Program-made: the position numbers and the translations under genes
Shown: positions 48,054 to 57,574 of the stretch, one piece after another
Layout: each line of letters begins with the position of its first letter
Numbering within the stretch: the stretch's first letter is position 1
Origin: Clostridia bacterium
GTDB taxonomy: Bacteria > Bacillota > Clostridia > Oscillospirales > Acutalibacteraceae
Direction: 5' to 3'
Assembly (NCBI GenBank): GCA_024404025.1
Contig: JAKSQP010000003.1
Coordinates: 1 to 64,000 of the forward strand
Length of the DNA: 64,000 bases
Notes under the pieces: model-generated
What the model was told of the DNA's origin: nothing
Database searches by the model: none
The model's input: the letters and a program-made list of their open reading frames with translations, nothing else

Positions 48054-49318
48054 AAAACAAGAAATTCAATAAAAAGAATTTATTTAACAATAACAGCTTC
48101 GTAATGGTTTTTTCAGTTATCGTTGCTGTTATATTATGGCTTGTGGTTGCGGTTGAATTCAGCCCCGAGGTGACTGTTACCGTAAGGCAGGTACCCGTTT
48201 CGATTGACTACACATCAATAAGCAAAAGTCTCGGGCTTGAGCCTTTCGGAGAAACGCAGTTTACGGTTGATGTGACCGTCAAGGGCAAAAAAATCACGGT
48301 TGAATCCGATGAAATAATTGATGACATAAAAGTAACCGCAAGCACAAACTATGTCAATTCAGTCGGCAATTATAATCTTCATCTGACCGCAGAAAGCTCA
48401 AGTGTTACCCCGGATTACGAGATAGTTTCGCTTTCGGATGAGAATGTTGATGTTTTCTTCGATTATCCCAAAACGAAGGAATTTGTTGTTGTGCCGGAAA
48501 TCGATCATGAGGGTGCGCTCGTACCGGACGGTTATATCACATCCGATATCGTTTTCCCGGAAACAAATGTTGTTAAGGCAACGGGTCCCGAATCCGAAAT
48601 AAACAGAATAGTGAATATTGTTGCCTATGTTTCGGTTGAAAATCAGCTTAAGCAGAACACAACTCTCGAAGCAACTCTTCTTGCCGACACTTCAGACGGG
48701 CAGGGCCTTAAATTCGTAACCTTCGATAAGCAGAATGACACCATTCACATGAAGGTTCCCGTTTATAAAACCGTTGAGCTTCCTGTCGCTGTTGATTTCA
48801 TCAACAAGCCGTCGGATTATGTTGAAAATATTCCGTTCAAGGTTACCGTTTTGCCTGAAAAGGCAGTTTTCGGCGTTCCCGAATCAAAGCTTGATAATAT
48901 GAAGAGCTTTGAGGTTGCTTCAATAGATTTTACAAAGCTTAATAATTCAAATAATGTTTTCACTTTTTCGGCAGATGAAATAACCGGCGGGATCATTGCC
49001 GACGGCACAAAGGAATTTACAGTTAAAGTTGAGCTTTCCGATATGGGTAAAAAGACTTTTGAAATTCCTTCCGAAATAGGAATTGTCAACGGCTCGGAGG
49101 GAACGGATGCTTCTGTTTCGGAGCTTTCGTTTACGGAAATTACGGTTGTTGGTCCGAAAGAATATATCGAAGCCCTGACAGTTGATAAAATAGTTCTGAA
49201 TGCCGACCTTGTTAATGTCAAAGCAGGCTCAACGGGCGAATTCACCGTTCCGGTTACCTACGCCGATTCTTCAAGCTGGCTTTTCGGAGATTACAGCGCC
49301 AAAATCATCATAAAATAA
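48050..49318 (+). CDS. cdaR: CdaR-like YbbR-domain regulator of diadenylate cyclase
   Basis: This 422-residue protein has one N-terminal transmembrane helix (SFVMVFSVIVAVILWLVVAV, about 16-36) and four or so extracellular YbbR repeats, each with a VDVTVKGKK/VKATGPESEIN/VFGVPESKLD/TVVGPKEYIEAL turn. In Bacillus it binds CdaA and tunes c-di-AMP synthesis. Its start overlaps the cdaA stop by 4 bases. It is followed by a terminator and an unrelated lipoprotein gene, so the cdaA–cdaR unit is closed. Confidence 0.92.
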   Translation: MKNKKFNKKNLFNNNSFVMVFSVIVAVILWLVVAVEFSPEVTVTVRQVPVSIDYTSISKSLGLEPFGETQFTVDVTVKGKKITVESDEIIDDIKVTASTNYVNSVGNYNLHLTAESSSVTPDYEIVSLSDENVDVFFDYPKTKEFVVVPEIDHEGALVPDGYITSDIVFPETNVVKATGPESEINRIVNIVAYVSVENQLKQNTTLEATLLADTSDGQGLKFVTFDKQNDTIHMKVPVYKTVELPVAVDFINKPSDYVENIPFKVTVLPEKAVFGVPESKLDNMKSFEVASIDFTKLNNSNNVFTFSADEITGGIIADGTKEFTVKVELSDMGKKTFEIPSEIGIVNGSEGTDASVSELSFTEITVVGPKEYIEALTVDKIVLNADLVNVKAGSTGEFTVPVTYADSSSWLFGDYSAKIIIK

Positions 49319-49326
49319 TATTTCAG

Positions 49327-49358
49327 CCGCATCCGGTTCAGCTCCGGGTGCGGTTCTT
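49327..49358 (+). terminator. terminator after cdaA–cdaR
   Basis: CCGCATCCGG (49327-49336) pairs with CCGGGTGCGG (49344-49353), with one mismatch, and is followed by TTCTTTT. Confidence 0.8.
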
Positions 49359-49385
49359 TTATATAATAATTTTATAATTTATATA

Positions 49386-49414
49386 TTGATTTATTGATAT
49401 ATAAGTGATATAAT
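49386..49414 (+). promoter_or_regulatory. promoter of the lipoprotein–two-component operon
   Basis: TTGATT (49386-49391) and consensus TATAAT (49409-49414) are spaced by 17 bases, followed by GGAGGGG and the GTG start. Confidence 0.7.
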
Positions 49415-49445
49415 ATGATGAATAATTATGGAGGGGAGTGTTTTT

Positions 49446-50762
49446 GTGAAAAAGGCTGTTTCAATTGCGGCTTTGGTTTCCGCAGTTTGCCTTGTTCTCT
49501 CGTCGTGCAGCTCAAGTGTAATGCTCAAATCCGTAAATGACCTGCTCACTCCTCCGCTTTATTACAGCGAATACGAAGACCTTGTCAAAAGCTTCAGAAA
49601 GGATGTCGGCAACGACACCTCATTCTGCAATCCCTATAACGGCGGTCATCGCTCCGCAATAACGGTTGAAGATATTGATAATGACGGAAACGACGAAGCT
49701 ATCGTTCTTTATAAATCCTCTTCGATTGATTCAGTTCCGAGGATTCATATTTTTAACGATGACGGAAGCGGCTGGAAAACCATGACCGATATCGGAGGCT
49801 ACGGAAATGCAGTTGATGAGCTTTCGATTACTGACCTTGATTCGGACGGGATAAAAGAAATCATTGTGATTTGGAACGGCACCGGTTCAGCCGGATATAA
49901 TTTATCGGTCATTCATTCCGATAAGAACAATCCCGAATACAGAGAAATCGCAAACGAATTTTGTTTCCTTTCCGAAGTGCTTGATGTTGATTCGGACGGA
50001 AATGACGAGATCCTGTTTATAGGTCAGAATTCGCTTATGGGTGTTTCGCAGAGATTCGTTAAGCTTATGAAGCTTTCGGGCGGCGAAATCATAATTCTTG
50101 ATGAAGCAAAAACGGATGCGAATATCAGCGGATATGCTTCAATAAAAACCGAAAAGTTGACGGAAAATTCCCCTTTAAAAATTTATCTTGATGCTTTCAA
50201 GGGCGAAAATCAGATGATAACGGAGCTCATTTATTGGAACAGCGATACTCTTTCCCTTGAGGTCCCGTTTTTTGATGAAGAAACAATGAGCAATTCCTCA
50301 ACTCTGCGCAGCGAACAGATCGAATGCAGAGATATTAATAATGACGGCAATCTTGAAATCCCGGTTCAGTATAACCTCAACAGCGGAGTTCAGAATATCG
50401 ACAGCGAAGCGATTCCGCTGACCTCGTGGATAGATTATGAAAACGGCGAAACGGTTGTTGCCGCGCAGTCTTTTGTCAACCTTAAAGACGGATATATGAT
50501 CATGGTTGATGAAGGCAATGAAGAAAGCATAAAAGTCAGAGGCTATTCTTCCGAAAAGATATGGGCTGTTTCGGACGGAAACGATGATATATGCTCCATA
50601 TTGAATATTTCAAAGCAGCGCTGGTCCGAAGATGTTTTTGAAAATTATGTTCTCATTTTTGAAAATGAAGAAAATGTCATCTGCGCTTATATAACTCAAA
50701 GCGGTGAAAAAAACGGACTGACGGAAAAAATAATCAAAGAAAGCACGGTAAGGCTTTCATAG
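49446..50762 (+). CDS. lipoprotein with DxDxDG (VCBS/FG-GAP-like) repeats
   Basis: This 438-residue exported protein starts at a GTG (KKAVSIAALVSAVCLV), eight bases after GGAGGGG, and has a lipobox LSSC (Cys around 21) for anchoring to the membrane. Four repeats of a calcium-type loop follow: DIDNDGNDEAIV, DLDSDGIKEIIV, DVDSDGNDEILF and DINNDGNLEIPV, the spacing expected of beta-propeller blades. An earlier ATG at 49428 lies before the ribosome-binding site and is rejected. It is first in an operon with a response regulator and histidine kinase (11 bases to the former), so it may be their sensory input. The ligand is unknown. Confidence 0.82.
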   Translation: MKKAVSIAALVSAVCLVLSSCSSSVMLKSVNDLLTPPLYYSEYEDLVKSFRKDVGNDTSFCNPYNGGHRSAITVEDIDNDGNDEAIVLYKSSSIDSVPRIHIFNDDGSGWKTMTDIGGYGNAVDELSITDLDSDGIKEIIVIWNGTGSAGYNLSVIHSDKNNPEYREIANEFCFLSEVLDVDSDGNDEILFIGQNSLMGVSQRFVKLMKLSGGEIIILDEAKTDANISGYASIKTEKLTENSPLKIYLDAFKGENQMITELIYWNSDTLSLEVPFFDEETMSNSSTLRSEQIECRDINNDGNLEIPVQYNLNSGVQNIDSEAIPLTSWIDYENGETVVAAQSFVNLKDGYMIMVDEGNEESIKVRGYSSEKIWAVSDGNDDICSILNISKQRWSEDVFENYVLIFENEENVICAYITQSGEKNGLTEKIIKESTVRLS

Positions 50763-50773
50763 GAGTGAATCAG

Positions 50774-51478
50774 ATGAAAAAGGTACTTGTTGCGGAGGAT
50801 GAATCCGCAATCAGGGAATTTATAATTATAAACCTCCGCAGAGGAGGATATGATGTTATTGAGGCGTGCGACGGAGCGGAGGCTCTTGAAAAATACGAAT
50901 CTTCGCCGGAACCGGTTGATGTTGCGGTGCTTGACGTTATGATGCCGAATGTTGACGGGCTTGAAGTGTGCAGAACTCTGCGTGAAAAGAACAGCAATAT
51001 CGGAATTATTATGCTTTCTGCCAAAACGCAGGAAATGGATAAGATAACCGGCCTTATGATCGGTGCAGATGACTATGTCACAAAGCCGTTTTCGCCAACA
51101 GAGCTCGTTGCGAGAGTTGATGCGATTTATCGCAGAGTTGCAATGAACGGCGTTCAGCCGTCCCTCCCGAAAGACAATGATGTTATTGAACTCGGAGAAT
51201 TCAGGCTCAATCTCCGCAACAGAACTCTTACCAAATCGGGTAAATTTATCGAGCTTACTCAGGTTGAATTTCAGCTTATGGAATATTTCTTTCTCAATCC
51301 CGGCGCTGCTCTCAGCAGAACGGATATTCTCAACAAGGTTTGGGGAGAGGGATATTTCGGAGAAGAAAAAATCGTTGATGTCAACATAAGGCGCCTTCGA
51401 ATGAAAATCGAAGAAACGCCGTCTGCGCCGAGATACCTCACAACAATTTGGGGCGTAGGATACAAGTGGATTGTATAA
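50774..51478 (+). CDS. OmpR/PhoB-family response regulator
   Basis: This 234-residue regulator has a receiver domain with acidic pocket ED (residues 8-9), phosphoacceptor D54 (VLDVMMP) and K around 104 (VTKPFSP), and a winged-helix DNA-binding domain (from about 140: LNLRNRTLTKSGKFIELTQVE, GEEKIVDVNIRRLRMKIE, TIWGVGYKW). The ATG at 50774 follows AGGAG by eight bases. Target genes are unknown; the operon mates are the prime candidates. It is followed by the cognate kinase 24 bases later. Confidence 0.92.
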   Translation: MKKVLVAEDESAIREFIIINLRRGGYDVIEACDGAEALEKYESSPEPVDVAVLDVMMPNVDGLEVCRTLREKNSNIGIIMLSAKTQEMDKITGLMIGADDYVTKPFSPTELVARVDAIYRRVAMNGVQPSLPKDNDVIELGEFRLNLRNRTLTKSGKFIELTQVEFQLMEYFFLNPGAALSRTDILNKVWGEGYFGEEKIVDVNIRRLRMKIEETPSAPRYLTTIWGVGYKWIV

Positions 51479-51502
51479 AAAATCCGAAAGGAGAGAAAGA
51501 AA

Positions 51503-52960
51503 GTGAAGCTGACGGGAATAACGAAGCGCTGGTTCAGAAATGTTGCTTCAATCGTTATCGTTATTCTGTTTGCTCTTTCGGTTGCTCTTTTTGTTTCGTT
51601 CAGAAATTACTATTATGATTCGGTTGAAAGAACTCTTGATTATTACACCGCCGATGAAATAACCGCAACATTCAGCCTTTACGGCGATTCATCAAACAAC
51701 GGCTTTGAAAAGGCAAGCCGCAATTTCATAGAAAATTTCTATGATAAGGATGTTATGTCCGCATGGATAATCGACAAAACCGGAGCTGTTGTTCTCACAA
51801 CGAGCGGTTTTGATATCAAAGGCGATGTTGAAATGCCGGACTATGCCGAAGCCATGAATAACGGAATCGGATTTGCAAAATGGACCGGCAGACTTCCTTC
51901 GGGTGAAAAGGTTATGTCATCGACCTGCATTTATAATTATCCGGACGGCTCAAACGGCGGCGCAGTCAGATTTATGATTTCGCTTGATGCGATAGAACAT
52001 CAGTTGTTTATAATTGCGCTGATCATTTTCTTATGCTCGCTTGCGCTCTTTTCGCTGCTTATGATATCGGGCAGTATGTTTACCCGCTCAATAGTTATTC
52101 CCGTTAAGGAAATCAACGAAACCGCAAAACGCATTGCCGGCGGAGATCTTGAAGCGAGAATAGACCATTATCAGCATAAGGACGAAATCGGAGAGCTTTC
52201 GGTGACTATCAACGATATGGCGGATAAGCTTGCAACGGCGGACAGAATGAAGAATGATTTTATTTCAACCGTTTCTCATGAGCTGCGAACTCCGCTGACC
52301 GCAATCAAAGGCTGGGGAGAAACTCTTCTTCAGCTCGGCGATGCAGATCCGTCAATGACCGAAAGAGGAATGAAGGTCATAATCGGCGAAGCCGGCAGGC
52401 TTAACGATATGGTTGAAGAGCTTCTCGATTTCTCAAGAATGAGCAGCGGCAGACTGAAGCTCAATATCGAAAAGATCGATGTTCTTGCCGAGCTTGATGA
52501 TGTTCTGTTTTCATTCAGAGAAAGAGCGATCAAGGACGGCGTTGAAATCAACTATAATGTTCCCATTTCTCCCGCTCCGACTAACGGCGACCCGGCGAGA
52601 ATCAAGCAGGTTTTTATCAACATTCTCGATAATGCGCTCAAATACAGCGTTCACGGCGGAAAAATAACCGTTTTTGCAGAGATCGTTGATTTAACAACTC
52701 TTGCAATTTCGATAAGCGACACGGGAACGGGAATTCCCCCCGAAGACCTGCCGCATGTAAAAGAAAAGTTTTATAAAGCAAATTCTACCGTCAGAGGCTC
52801 CGGCATCGGTCTTGCGGTTGCAGATGAAATAATGAAGCTTCATAACGGTTCACTTGATATAGACAGTATCCTCGGAGAGGGCACAACAGTCAGAATGACT
52901 CTTCCGATTGAAGCAGTTGAAACAGAATCCATTGAAGGAGAAGAAAAAACAGATGAGTAA
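51503..52960 (+). CDS. HAMP-domain sensor histidine kinase
   Basis: This 485-residue kinase has two transmembrane helices (about 13-35 and 170-193) flanking an extracellular sensor loop, a HAMP region (ETAKRIAGGDLEARIDH), the H-box SHELRTPLTAIKGWGE with H259, the N-box NILDNALKYS, the G1 box SDTGTGIPPED and the G2 box GSGIGLAVADEI. It starts at a GTG after AAAGGAGAGAAAG. It should phosphorylate the adjacent regulator. The extracellular part may meet the lipoprotein encoded first in the operon. Its stop overlaps the next gene by eight bases. Confidence 0.92.
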   Translation: MKLTGITKRWFRNVASIVIVILFALSVALFVSFRNYYYDSVERTLDYYTADEITATFSLYGDSSNNGFEKASRNFIENFYDKDVMSAWIIDKTGAVVLTTSGFDIKGDVEMPDYAEAMNNGIGFAKWTGRLPSGEKVMSSTCIYNYPDGSNGGAVRFMISLDAIEHQLFIIALIIFLCSLALFSLLMISGSMFTRSIVIPVKEINETAKRIAGGDLEARIDHYQHKDEIGELSVTINDMADKLATADRMKNDFISTVSHELRTPLTAIKGWGETLLQLGDADPSMTERGMKVIIGEAGRLNDMVEELLDFSRMSSGRLKLNIEKIDVLAELDDVLFSFRERAIKDGVEINYNVPISPAPTNGDPARIKQVFINILDNALKYSVHGGKITVFAEIVDLTTLAISISDTGTGIPPEDLPHVKEKFYKANSTVRGSGIGLAVADEIMKLHNGSLDIDSILGEGTTVRMTLPIEAVETESIEGEEKTDE

Positions 52961-53960
52961 AAAATCTTGCAGTTATGTTGCCGTCGGCGGTCAGGCGCTG
53001 ATGGAGGGAATCATGATGAAAGGTCCGAAAGGAGCTGCGATGTCTCTTCGTATGCCCGATGGCTCTATCACAACAGAGATGAAAGAATTCGTTTCTCTGC
53101 GTAAAAAATATAAATTTTTCAACATCCCGATCATCAGAGGAGTTGTGACCTTTATCGAGTCAATGATTTTCGGATATAATCTTCTTATGGAATCCGCAGA
53201 AAAGACCTCTATGGATTTTGAAGCGGAGGAAAACGAATCAAAGCTTGATAAATGGCTTTCCGAGCATTTCGGGCCCAAAATGATGGCGGTCATAGGAGCC
53301 GTTTCGGCAGTCCTCGGCTTCGGACTTGCTTTTGTTCTCTTTATGTGGCTCCCGAGCTTTCTTTTTGATCTTGTCAACGGAAAAATTTTCAATTCCGCAA
53401 TTGATGTTTCGTTCAGAGCGCTTTTCGAAGGCTTTATCCGTGTTGTTCTTTTTGTTGCCTATATGGCGGCAGTTGCGCAGATGAAAGAAATTCACCGTGT
53501 TTATATGTATCACGGCGCAGAGCATAAAACGATTTTCTGCTTTGAACACGGCAAGGAGCTTACGGTTGAAAATGTCAAGTCGGAGGGCAGATGCCATCCC
53601 AGATGCGGCACAAGCTTTATTTTCGTAACGATTCTTTTGAGCATCATCATATCATCCGTTGTTGCGGTTATTTTCAGAGGCACGGTCATTACCTCAAACA
53701 GAGTTCTCTGGATCGTGGTCAAGCTTCTCATTATGCCGCTTATTATGGGAATCGGATTTGAATTCATTCAGCTTGCCGGAAAATATCCCAATAAATTAAC
53801 AAAGGCTCTTTCGGCGCCCGGTCTTCTTATGCAGAGAATCACAACCGCCGAGCCGGATGAGGCGATCATCGAGGTCGCAATCGAATCAATGAAAGCCGCT
53901 CTTTACGGCGACACCGAAACAATGATAAAGCCCGAAGAAAAATCGGGTGATGCCGAATGA
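52953..53960 (+). CDS. DUF1385 (YqhQ-like) membrane protein
   Basis: This 335-residue protein has the family signatures GGQALMEGIMMKGPKGAAMS, YHGAEHKTIFCFEHG and GRCHPRCGTSFIF, four or five transmembrane helices, and histidines and cysteines that may bind a metal. Function is unknown. It overlaps the histidine kinase by eight bases and prmC by four, and the DUF1385–prmC pairing is common in Firmicutes (near prfA, which is absent here). The ATG at 52953 is used. Confidence 0.88.
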   Translation: MSKKSCSYVAVGGQALMEGIMMKGPKGAAMSLRMPDGSITTEMKEFVSLRKKYKFFNIPIIRGVVTFIESMIFGYNLLMESAEKTSMDFEAEENESKLDKWLSEHFGPKMMAVIGAVSAVLGFGLAFVLFMWLPSFLFDLVNGKIFNSAIDVSFRALFEGFIRVVLFVAYMAAVAQMKEIHRVYMYHGAEHKTIFCFEHGKELTVENVKSEGRCHPRCGTSFIFVTILLSIIISSVVAVIFRGTVITSNRVLWIVVKLLIMPLIMGIGFEFIQLAGKYPNKLTKALSAPGLLMQRITTAEPDEAIIEVAIESMKAALYGDTETMIKPEEKSGDAE

Positions 53961-54787
53961 CGGTAAATCAGCTTTTAAAAAATGCAGCGGATATTCTTTC
54001 AAGAGCCGGAATCGAAAATGCCTTGAATGAGGCAAGATGGATTTTTGAAGCCTGCTTTGAAAACGGCAGAGAGCTGATGTTTTTCGGCGGCAATGAAGAA
54101 ATCGATCCGGGAGCTTATCCCGAAAGGATTTCAGAAAGGGCAGGAGGAAGGCCGCTCCAGTATGTTATCGGCGCATGGGATTTCTTCGGCGAAGAATTTT
54201 CGGTAGGCGAGGGAGTTCTCATTCCGAGACCCGAAACGGAAATGCTTGTCGAATTTGCCCGTGAATATCTGAAAGATAAGAAAAATTCCGTTGTTGTTGA
54301 TCTTTGTGCCGGAAGCGGATGCATAGGAATAACAGCCGCAAGGCTTTTCCCGGGCTCAAAGGTTTACCTTGTTGAAAAATCGGAAGAAGCACTTCATTAT
54401 CTTCGCAAAAATGTTGAAAATTCGGGATGCCCGAATATAACCGTTATCAAAGGGGATGCTTTTTTAAGCCCTGCCGAAAACGGAATTCCCGAATTCGATC
54501 TGCTTCTTTCAAATCCGCCTTATATTCCATCCGGTGAGCTTGTCTTGCTTCAGAATGAGGTTCGACGGGAGCCGGAAATGGCGCTCGACGGCGGAAAAGA
54601 CGGCCTTGATTTTTACAGAGTCATTGCCGAAAAATGGCTTCCATGCTGCAAAGGTGCCGTCTGCATCGAATGCGGCGAGGGTCAGACGGAGGAGATTGAA
54701 AAAATCTTTTCCCGATATTGCAAAGAAACATATCCGCAGAGAGATTTTCGGAATGTTCTTCGGACGGTCTGCGGAATAATCAGATAA
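53957..54787 (+). CDS. prmC: peptide chain release factor N5-glutamine methyltransferase
   Basis: This 276-residue enzyme methylates the GGQ glutamine of release factors using S-adenosylmethionine. The substrate motif NPPY is at N186 (FDLLLSNPPYIPSGE), and the SAM-binding motif VVDLCAGSGCIGITAAR lies near residue 113. The N-terminal helical domain (LLKNAADILSRAGIENALNEAR) is also typical. It starts four bases inside DUF1385; the M50 protease follows at once. Confidence 0.93.
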   Translation: MTVNQLLKNAADILSRAGIENALNEARWIFEACFENGRELMFFGGNEEIDPGAYPERISERAGGRPLQYVIGAWDFFGEEFSVGEGVLIPRPETEMLVEFAREYLKDKKNSVVVDLCAGSGCIGITAARLFPGSKVYLVEKSEEALHYLRKNVENSGCPNITVIKGDAFLSPAENGIPEFDLLLSNPPYIPSGELVLLQNEVRREPEMALDGGKDGLDFYRVIAEKWLPCCKGAVCIECGEGQTEEIEKIFSRYCKETYPQRDFRNVLRTVCGIIR

Positions 54788-54801
54788 AAGGAGAGTTACT
54801 C

Positions 54802-55488
54802 TTGATAGCAGATTTAATCAGAACCGGAGATATGTCTCAGGTCTTTATAGGACTTCTTGTGAGCGTTTTTGCGGTGTTCTGTGTTTTTCCGATTCATGAA
54901 TATGCTCACGCATTCGTAGCAACAAAACTCGGCGACGATACTCCGAGGCTCAGGGGCAGACTTACTCTAAATCCCTTGGCTCATATTGATATAATCGGTG
55001 CGCTTATGATTCTTATTGTCGGATTCGGCTATGCAAAGCCCGTTCCCGTCAATGCAAGAAGATTCAAAAACCCGAAAGCGGGAATGGCGCTGACCGCTCT
55101 TGCCGGCCCGGTTTCCAATCTTCTGATGGCATTTATTTTCTCACTGGTCGGAAATATCATTTCATTTGCCGCTTATAAAGCGGGCGTAACGAGCGATCTT
55201 TTCAGAGCCGTAATTCTTTTTACCGCTCTTGCTTCGCAGATAAATGTAGGCCTTGCGGTTTTCAACCTTCTTCCGATTCCTCCGCTTGACGGCTCAAAGA
55301 TCCTCGCTCTTGTTATTCCTCCGAAATATTATTTCAAATATCTTCAGTATGAAAGATATATCATCATCGGCGTATTCCTTCTTATTTTCATAGGAGTTCT
55401 CGATATACCTCTTTCGTTCCTTACCGGAATTATTTACAGAGGAATAAACTTTGCGGCAGGGCTGCCGTTCAGATTCCTTATTTCCTGA
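54802..55488 (+). CDS. site-2 protease-like M50 metallopeptidase
   Basis: This 228-residue membrane protease has the zinc motif HEYAH (H32, E33, H36) in the first helices, NPLAHIDIIGA, and the second metal-ligand motif NLLPIPPLDGSK. It belongs to the short S2P group that cleaves within membranes. Substrates are unknown. The start is a TTG at 54802, seven bases after AAAGGAGAG; any start farther upstream would lie in prmC. It lies between prmC and scpA, a common Firmicute location. Confidence 0.9.
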   Translation: MIADLIRTGDMSQVFIGLLVSVFAVFCVFPIHEYAHAFVATKLGDDTPRLRGRLTLNPLAHIDIIGALMILIVGFGYAKPVPVNARRFKNPKAGMALTALAGPVSNLLMAFIFSLVGNIISFAAYKAGVTSDLFRAVILFTALASQINVGLAVFNLLPIPPLDGSKILALVIPPKYYFKYLQYERYIIIGVFLLIFIGVLDIPLSFLTGIIYRGINFAAGLPFRFLIS

Positions 55489-55504
55489 AAAAGGAGAAAT
55501 CACT

Positions 55505-56236
55505 TTGGAAAAAATTCAGTATAAGCTCGAAGTTTTTGAAGGACCGATGGACCTTCTGCTTCTGCTGATAAGTAAGAAAAAATTAAGCATAAATGATGTG
55601 CCGATCCTTGAAATCATTGAGCAGTATCTTGATTATGTCCGGCAGATGCAGGAAGAAAATCTTGATATTTCAAGCGAATTTCTTGAAATGGCGGCAAGAT
55701 TGCTTTATATAAAGACCGTTTCGCTGCTTCCCGTTCATGAAGAGGCGGAGCAGCTTGTTGAAGAGCTCCGGGGTGAGCTGACCGAATATCAGGACTGCAA
55801 AAAAATAGCTCTTGAGCTTCAGAAACAGGGCAAGGGATTTGAATTCTACGGCAGGCAGCCCGAAGAAATCGAAGAGGATATGACCTACACCAGGATTCAT
55901 GAGCCTTTTGAAATCTTCAAAGCATATATGGCGGCAGTCGGCAAGGGCAAAAGAAAGCTTCCTCCGCCGTTTGAAGCGTTCAGAGGAATCGTTGCCCATA
56001 AAATCGTTTCCGTTGCTTCGAGAATCAGCTTTATAATTGATAAATTCAAAAGCGGAAAGAAGCATAAATTTGAATCCTTCTTTGAAGGCTCGGAATCCAG
56101 ATCCGAAATGGTTGCAACCTTTCTTGCTCTTCTTGCAATGGTCAAGGCAAAACGAATCAGCGTTGACGGCACGGGCGTGGATGCGGATGTAACATTACTT
56201 TCCGGCAGAGTGGAGGAAATTGAAATTGACGAATGA
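55505..56236 (+). CDS. scpA: segregation and condensation protein A
   Basis: This 243-residue kleisin links the two Smc heads in the condensin-like complex. The N-terminal helical domain (YKLEVFEGPMDLLLLLISKK) and the C-terminal winged-helix part ending VTLLSGRVEEIEIDE are recognisable. The start is a TTG after AAAGGAGAAATC, since earlier frame sequence runs over the previous gene. It overlaps scpB by 17 bases. Confidence 0.93.
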   Translation: MEKIQYKLEVFEGPMDLLLLLISKKKLSINDVPILEIIEQYLDYVRQMQEENLDISSEFLEMAARLLYIKTVSLLPVHEEAEQLVEELRGELTEYQDCKKIALELQKQGKGFEFYGRQPEEIEEDMTYTRIHEPFEIFKAYMAAVGKGKRKLPPPFEAFRGIVAHKIVSVASRISFIIDKFKSGKKHKFESFFEGSESRSEMVATFLALLAMVKAKRISVDGTGVDADVTLLSGRVEEIEIDE

Positions 56237-56825
56237 AGAAATAAGAGCAGCGTGCGAAGCGATTCTTTTTGCATCGGGCGAGTCGCTTGAATCGGCAAGA
56301 ATTGCAGAAGCGCTTGAAATGAAAATAGAAGATGTCAACGGCGCATTGTGGGAACTCGGCAGGCTGCTTGATGAAAGAAAAAGCGGAATCTGCCTTCTGC
56401 GCCTGGGCAGCAAATATCAGCTTTGCTCCAGAGTTGAATATGCGCAGCATATAAGAAGTGTGCTTGAAATCAAAAAGAATACTCCGCTTTCCAATGCGGC
56501 GCTTGAGGTGCTTGCGATAGTTGCTTATAATCAGCCCGTTACAAAGGCTTATATTGAGCAGATAAGAGGCGTTGACTGCAGCGGCGTTGTTTCAACCCTC
56601 TGCCAGAAAGGGCTTCTTGAAGAAAAGGGCAGGCTTGATTTGCCGGGCAAGCCTCTGCTTTACGGCACAACTCCGGATTTTCTTCGCTGCTTCTGTCTTT
56701 CATCTCTTGCAGATCTTCCGGAACTTCCCGAAAAATCGGAATTTGAGACGGAAGGCAATGATGAAGAAATCGACAACGAGCAGGGCGTTCAGATAAAGAG
56801 CTTTTTCCAGGACGATGAAGAATAA
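56220..56825 (+). CDS. scpB: segregation and condensation protein B
   Basis: This 201-residue protein dimerises and binds ScpA. Two winged-helix domains are seen: IRAACEAILFASGESLESAR at the start, and ALEVLAIVAYNQPVTKAYIE with GLLEEKGRLDLPGKPLLYGT in the second. A short acidic tail follows (from about 170). Start is TTG after GTGGAGG, inside scpA, giving coupled translation. Confidence 0.92.
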   Translation: MKLTNEEIRAACEAILFASGESLESARIAEALEMKIEDVNGALWELGRLLDERKSGICLLRLGSKYQLCSRVEYAQHIRSVLEIKKNTPLSNAALEVLAIVAYNQPVTKAYIEQIRGVDCSGVVSTLCQKGLLEEKGRLDLPGKPLLYGTTPDFLRCFCLSSLADLPELPEKSEFETEGNDEEIDNEQGVQIKSFFQDDEE

Positions 56826-56841
56826 TTAAGGAGGGTCGGTT

Positions 56842-57546
56842 GTGACGGCATTATATATCATTCTCGGTATAATCGCATTCTTTGTTATAGTGCTTGCGGT
56901 TAAAGTTCGTGTGACCGTGCATTATGATGACGATGTTGCTCTCGATATCGGCTGGCTTTTCCTGAAATTCAAAGTTCTTCCAAAAAAGGATAAGCCCGAT
57001 AAACCGAAGAAAAAGAAGAAAGAGAAAAAGAAAAAAGAAAAGCCGAAAGAGGATGAGTCCGAAAATAAGGACGAAACCGTTAAGGAGCCGAAGCAGAAAA
57101 AGGATAATATGTTTATCCGTTTCTATCATAACAGAGGAGTTGAGGGCGTTCTTGAGCTTCTGAAAGAGGTTGAGCTTGCTCTCAAGGGAATGTTCAGAAG
57201 AATATTCCAGGCTTTCGGCATAAAGGAGCTTTATATCTCAATGACCGTCGGCGCAGGTGATTCGGCTGAAACCGCAATCAAATACGGCAAAACCTGCGAA
57301 GTCGCATTCCCCGCAATGGGATATATCGTGAGCAATATGAGAGTCGGAAAATATAATATCGAGATAACTCCCGATTTCATTTACGGCTCAAATTCTGCAA
57401 GAATACATACGCAGATAACCGTTGTTCCTTTAAGACTTATCAATGCGGTTATCATCGTTGCGTTCCAGCTTCTGTTTAGGGTTGTGTTAAAACTGCTTAA
57501 GCACAGTAAGGTCAAGACCAAAGTGGAAAAGCAGAATAATAAATAA
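56842..57546 (+). CDS. DUF2953 sporulation-associated membrane protein
   Basis: This 234-residue protein has an N-terminal hydrophobic helix (ALYIILGIIAFFVIVLAVKV), a strikingly lysine-rich region (about 48-90, KKKKKEKKKKEK) and the DUF2953 core with YISMTVGAGDSAETAIKYG and YNIEITPDF, then a C-terminal hydrophobic helix. Function is unknown. The start is a GTG 12 bases after AAGGAGGG. It lies directly between scpB and ytfJ, an order common among spore-forming Clostridia. Confidence 0.83.
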   Translation: MTALYIILGIIAFFVIVLAVKVRVTVHYDDDVALDIGWLFLKFKVLPKKDKPDKPKKKKKEKKKKEKPKEDESENKDETVKEPKQKKDNMFIRFYHNRGVEGVLELLKEVELALKGMFRRIFQAFGIKELYISMTVGAGDSAETAIKYGKTCEVAFPAMGYIVSNMRVGKYNIEITPDFIYGSNSARIHTQITVVPLRLINAVIIVAFQLLFRVVLKLLKHSKVKTKVEKQNNK

Positions 57547-57574
57547 TTAAAATTTCAGAAAGGCGGAAAACAAA

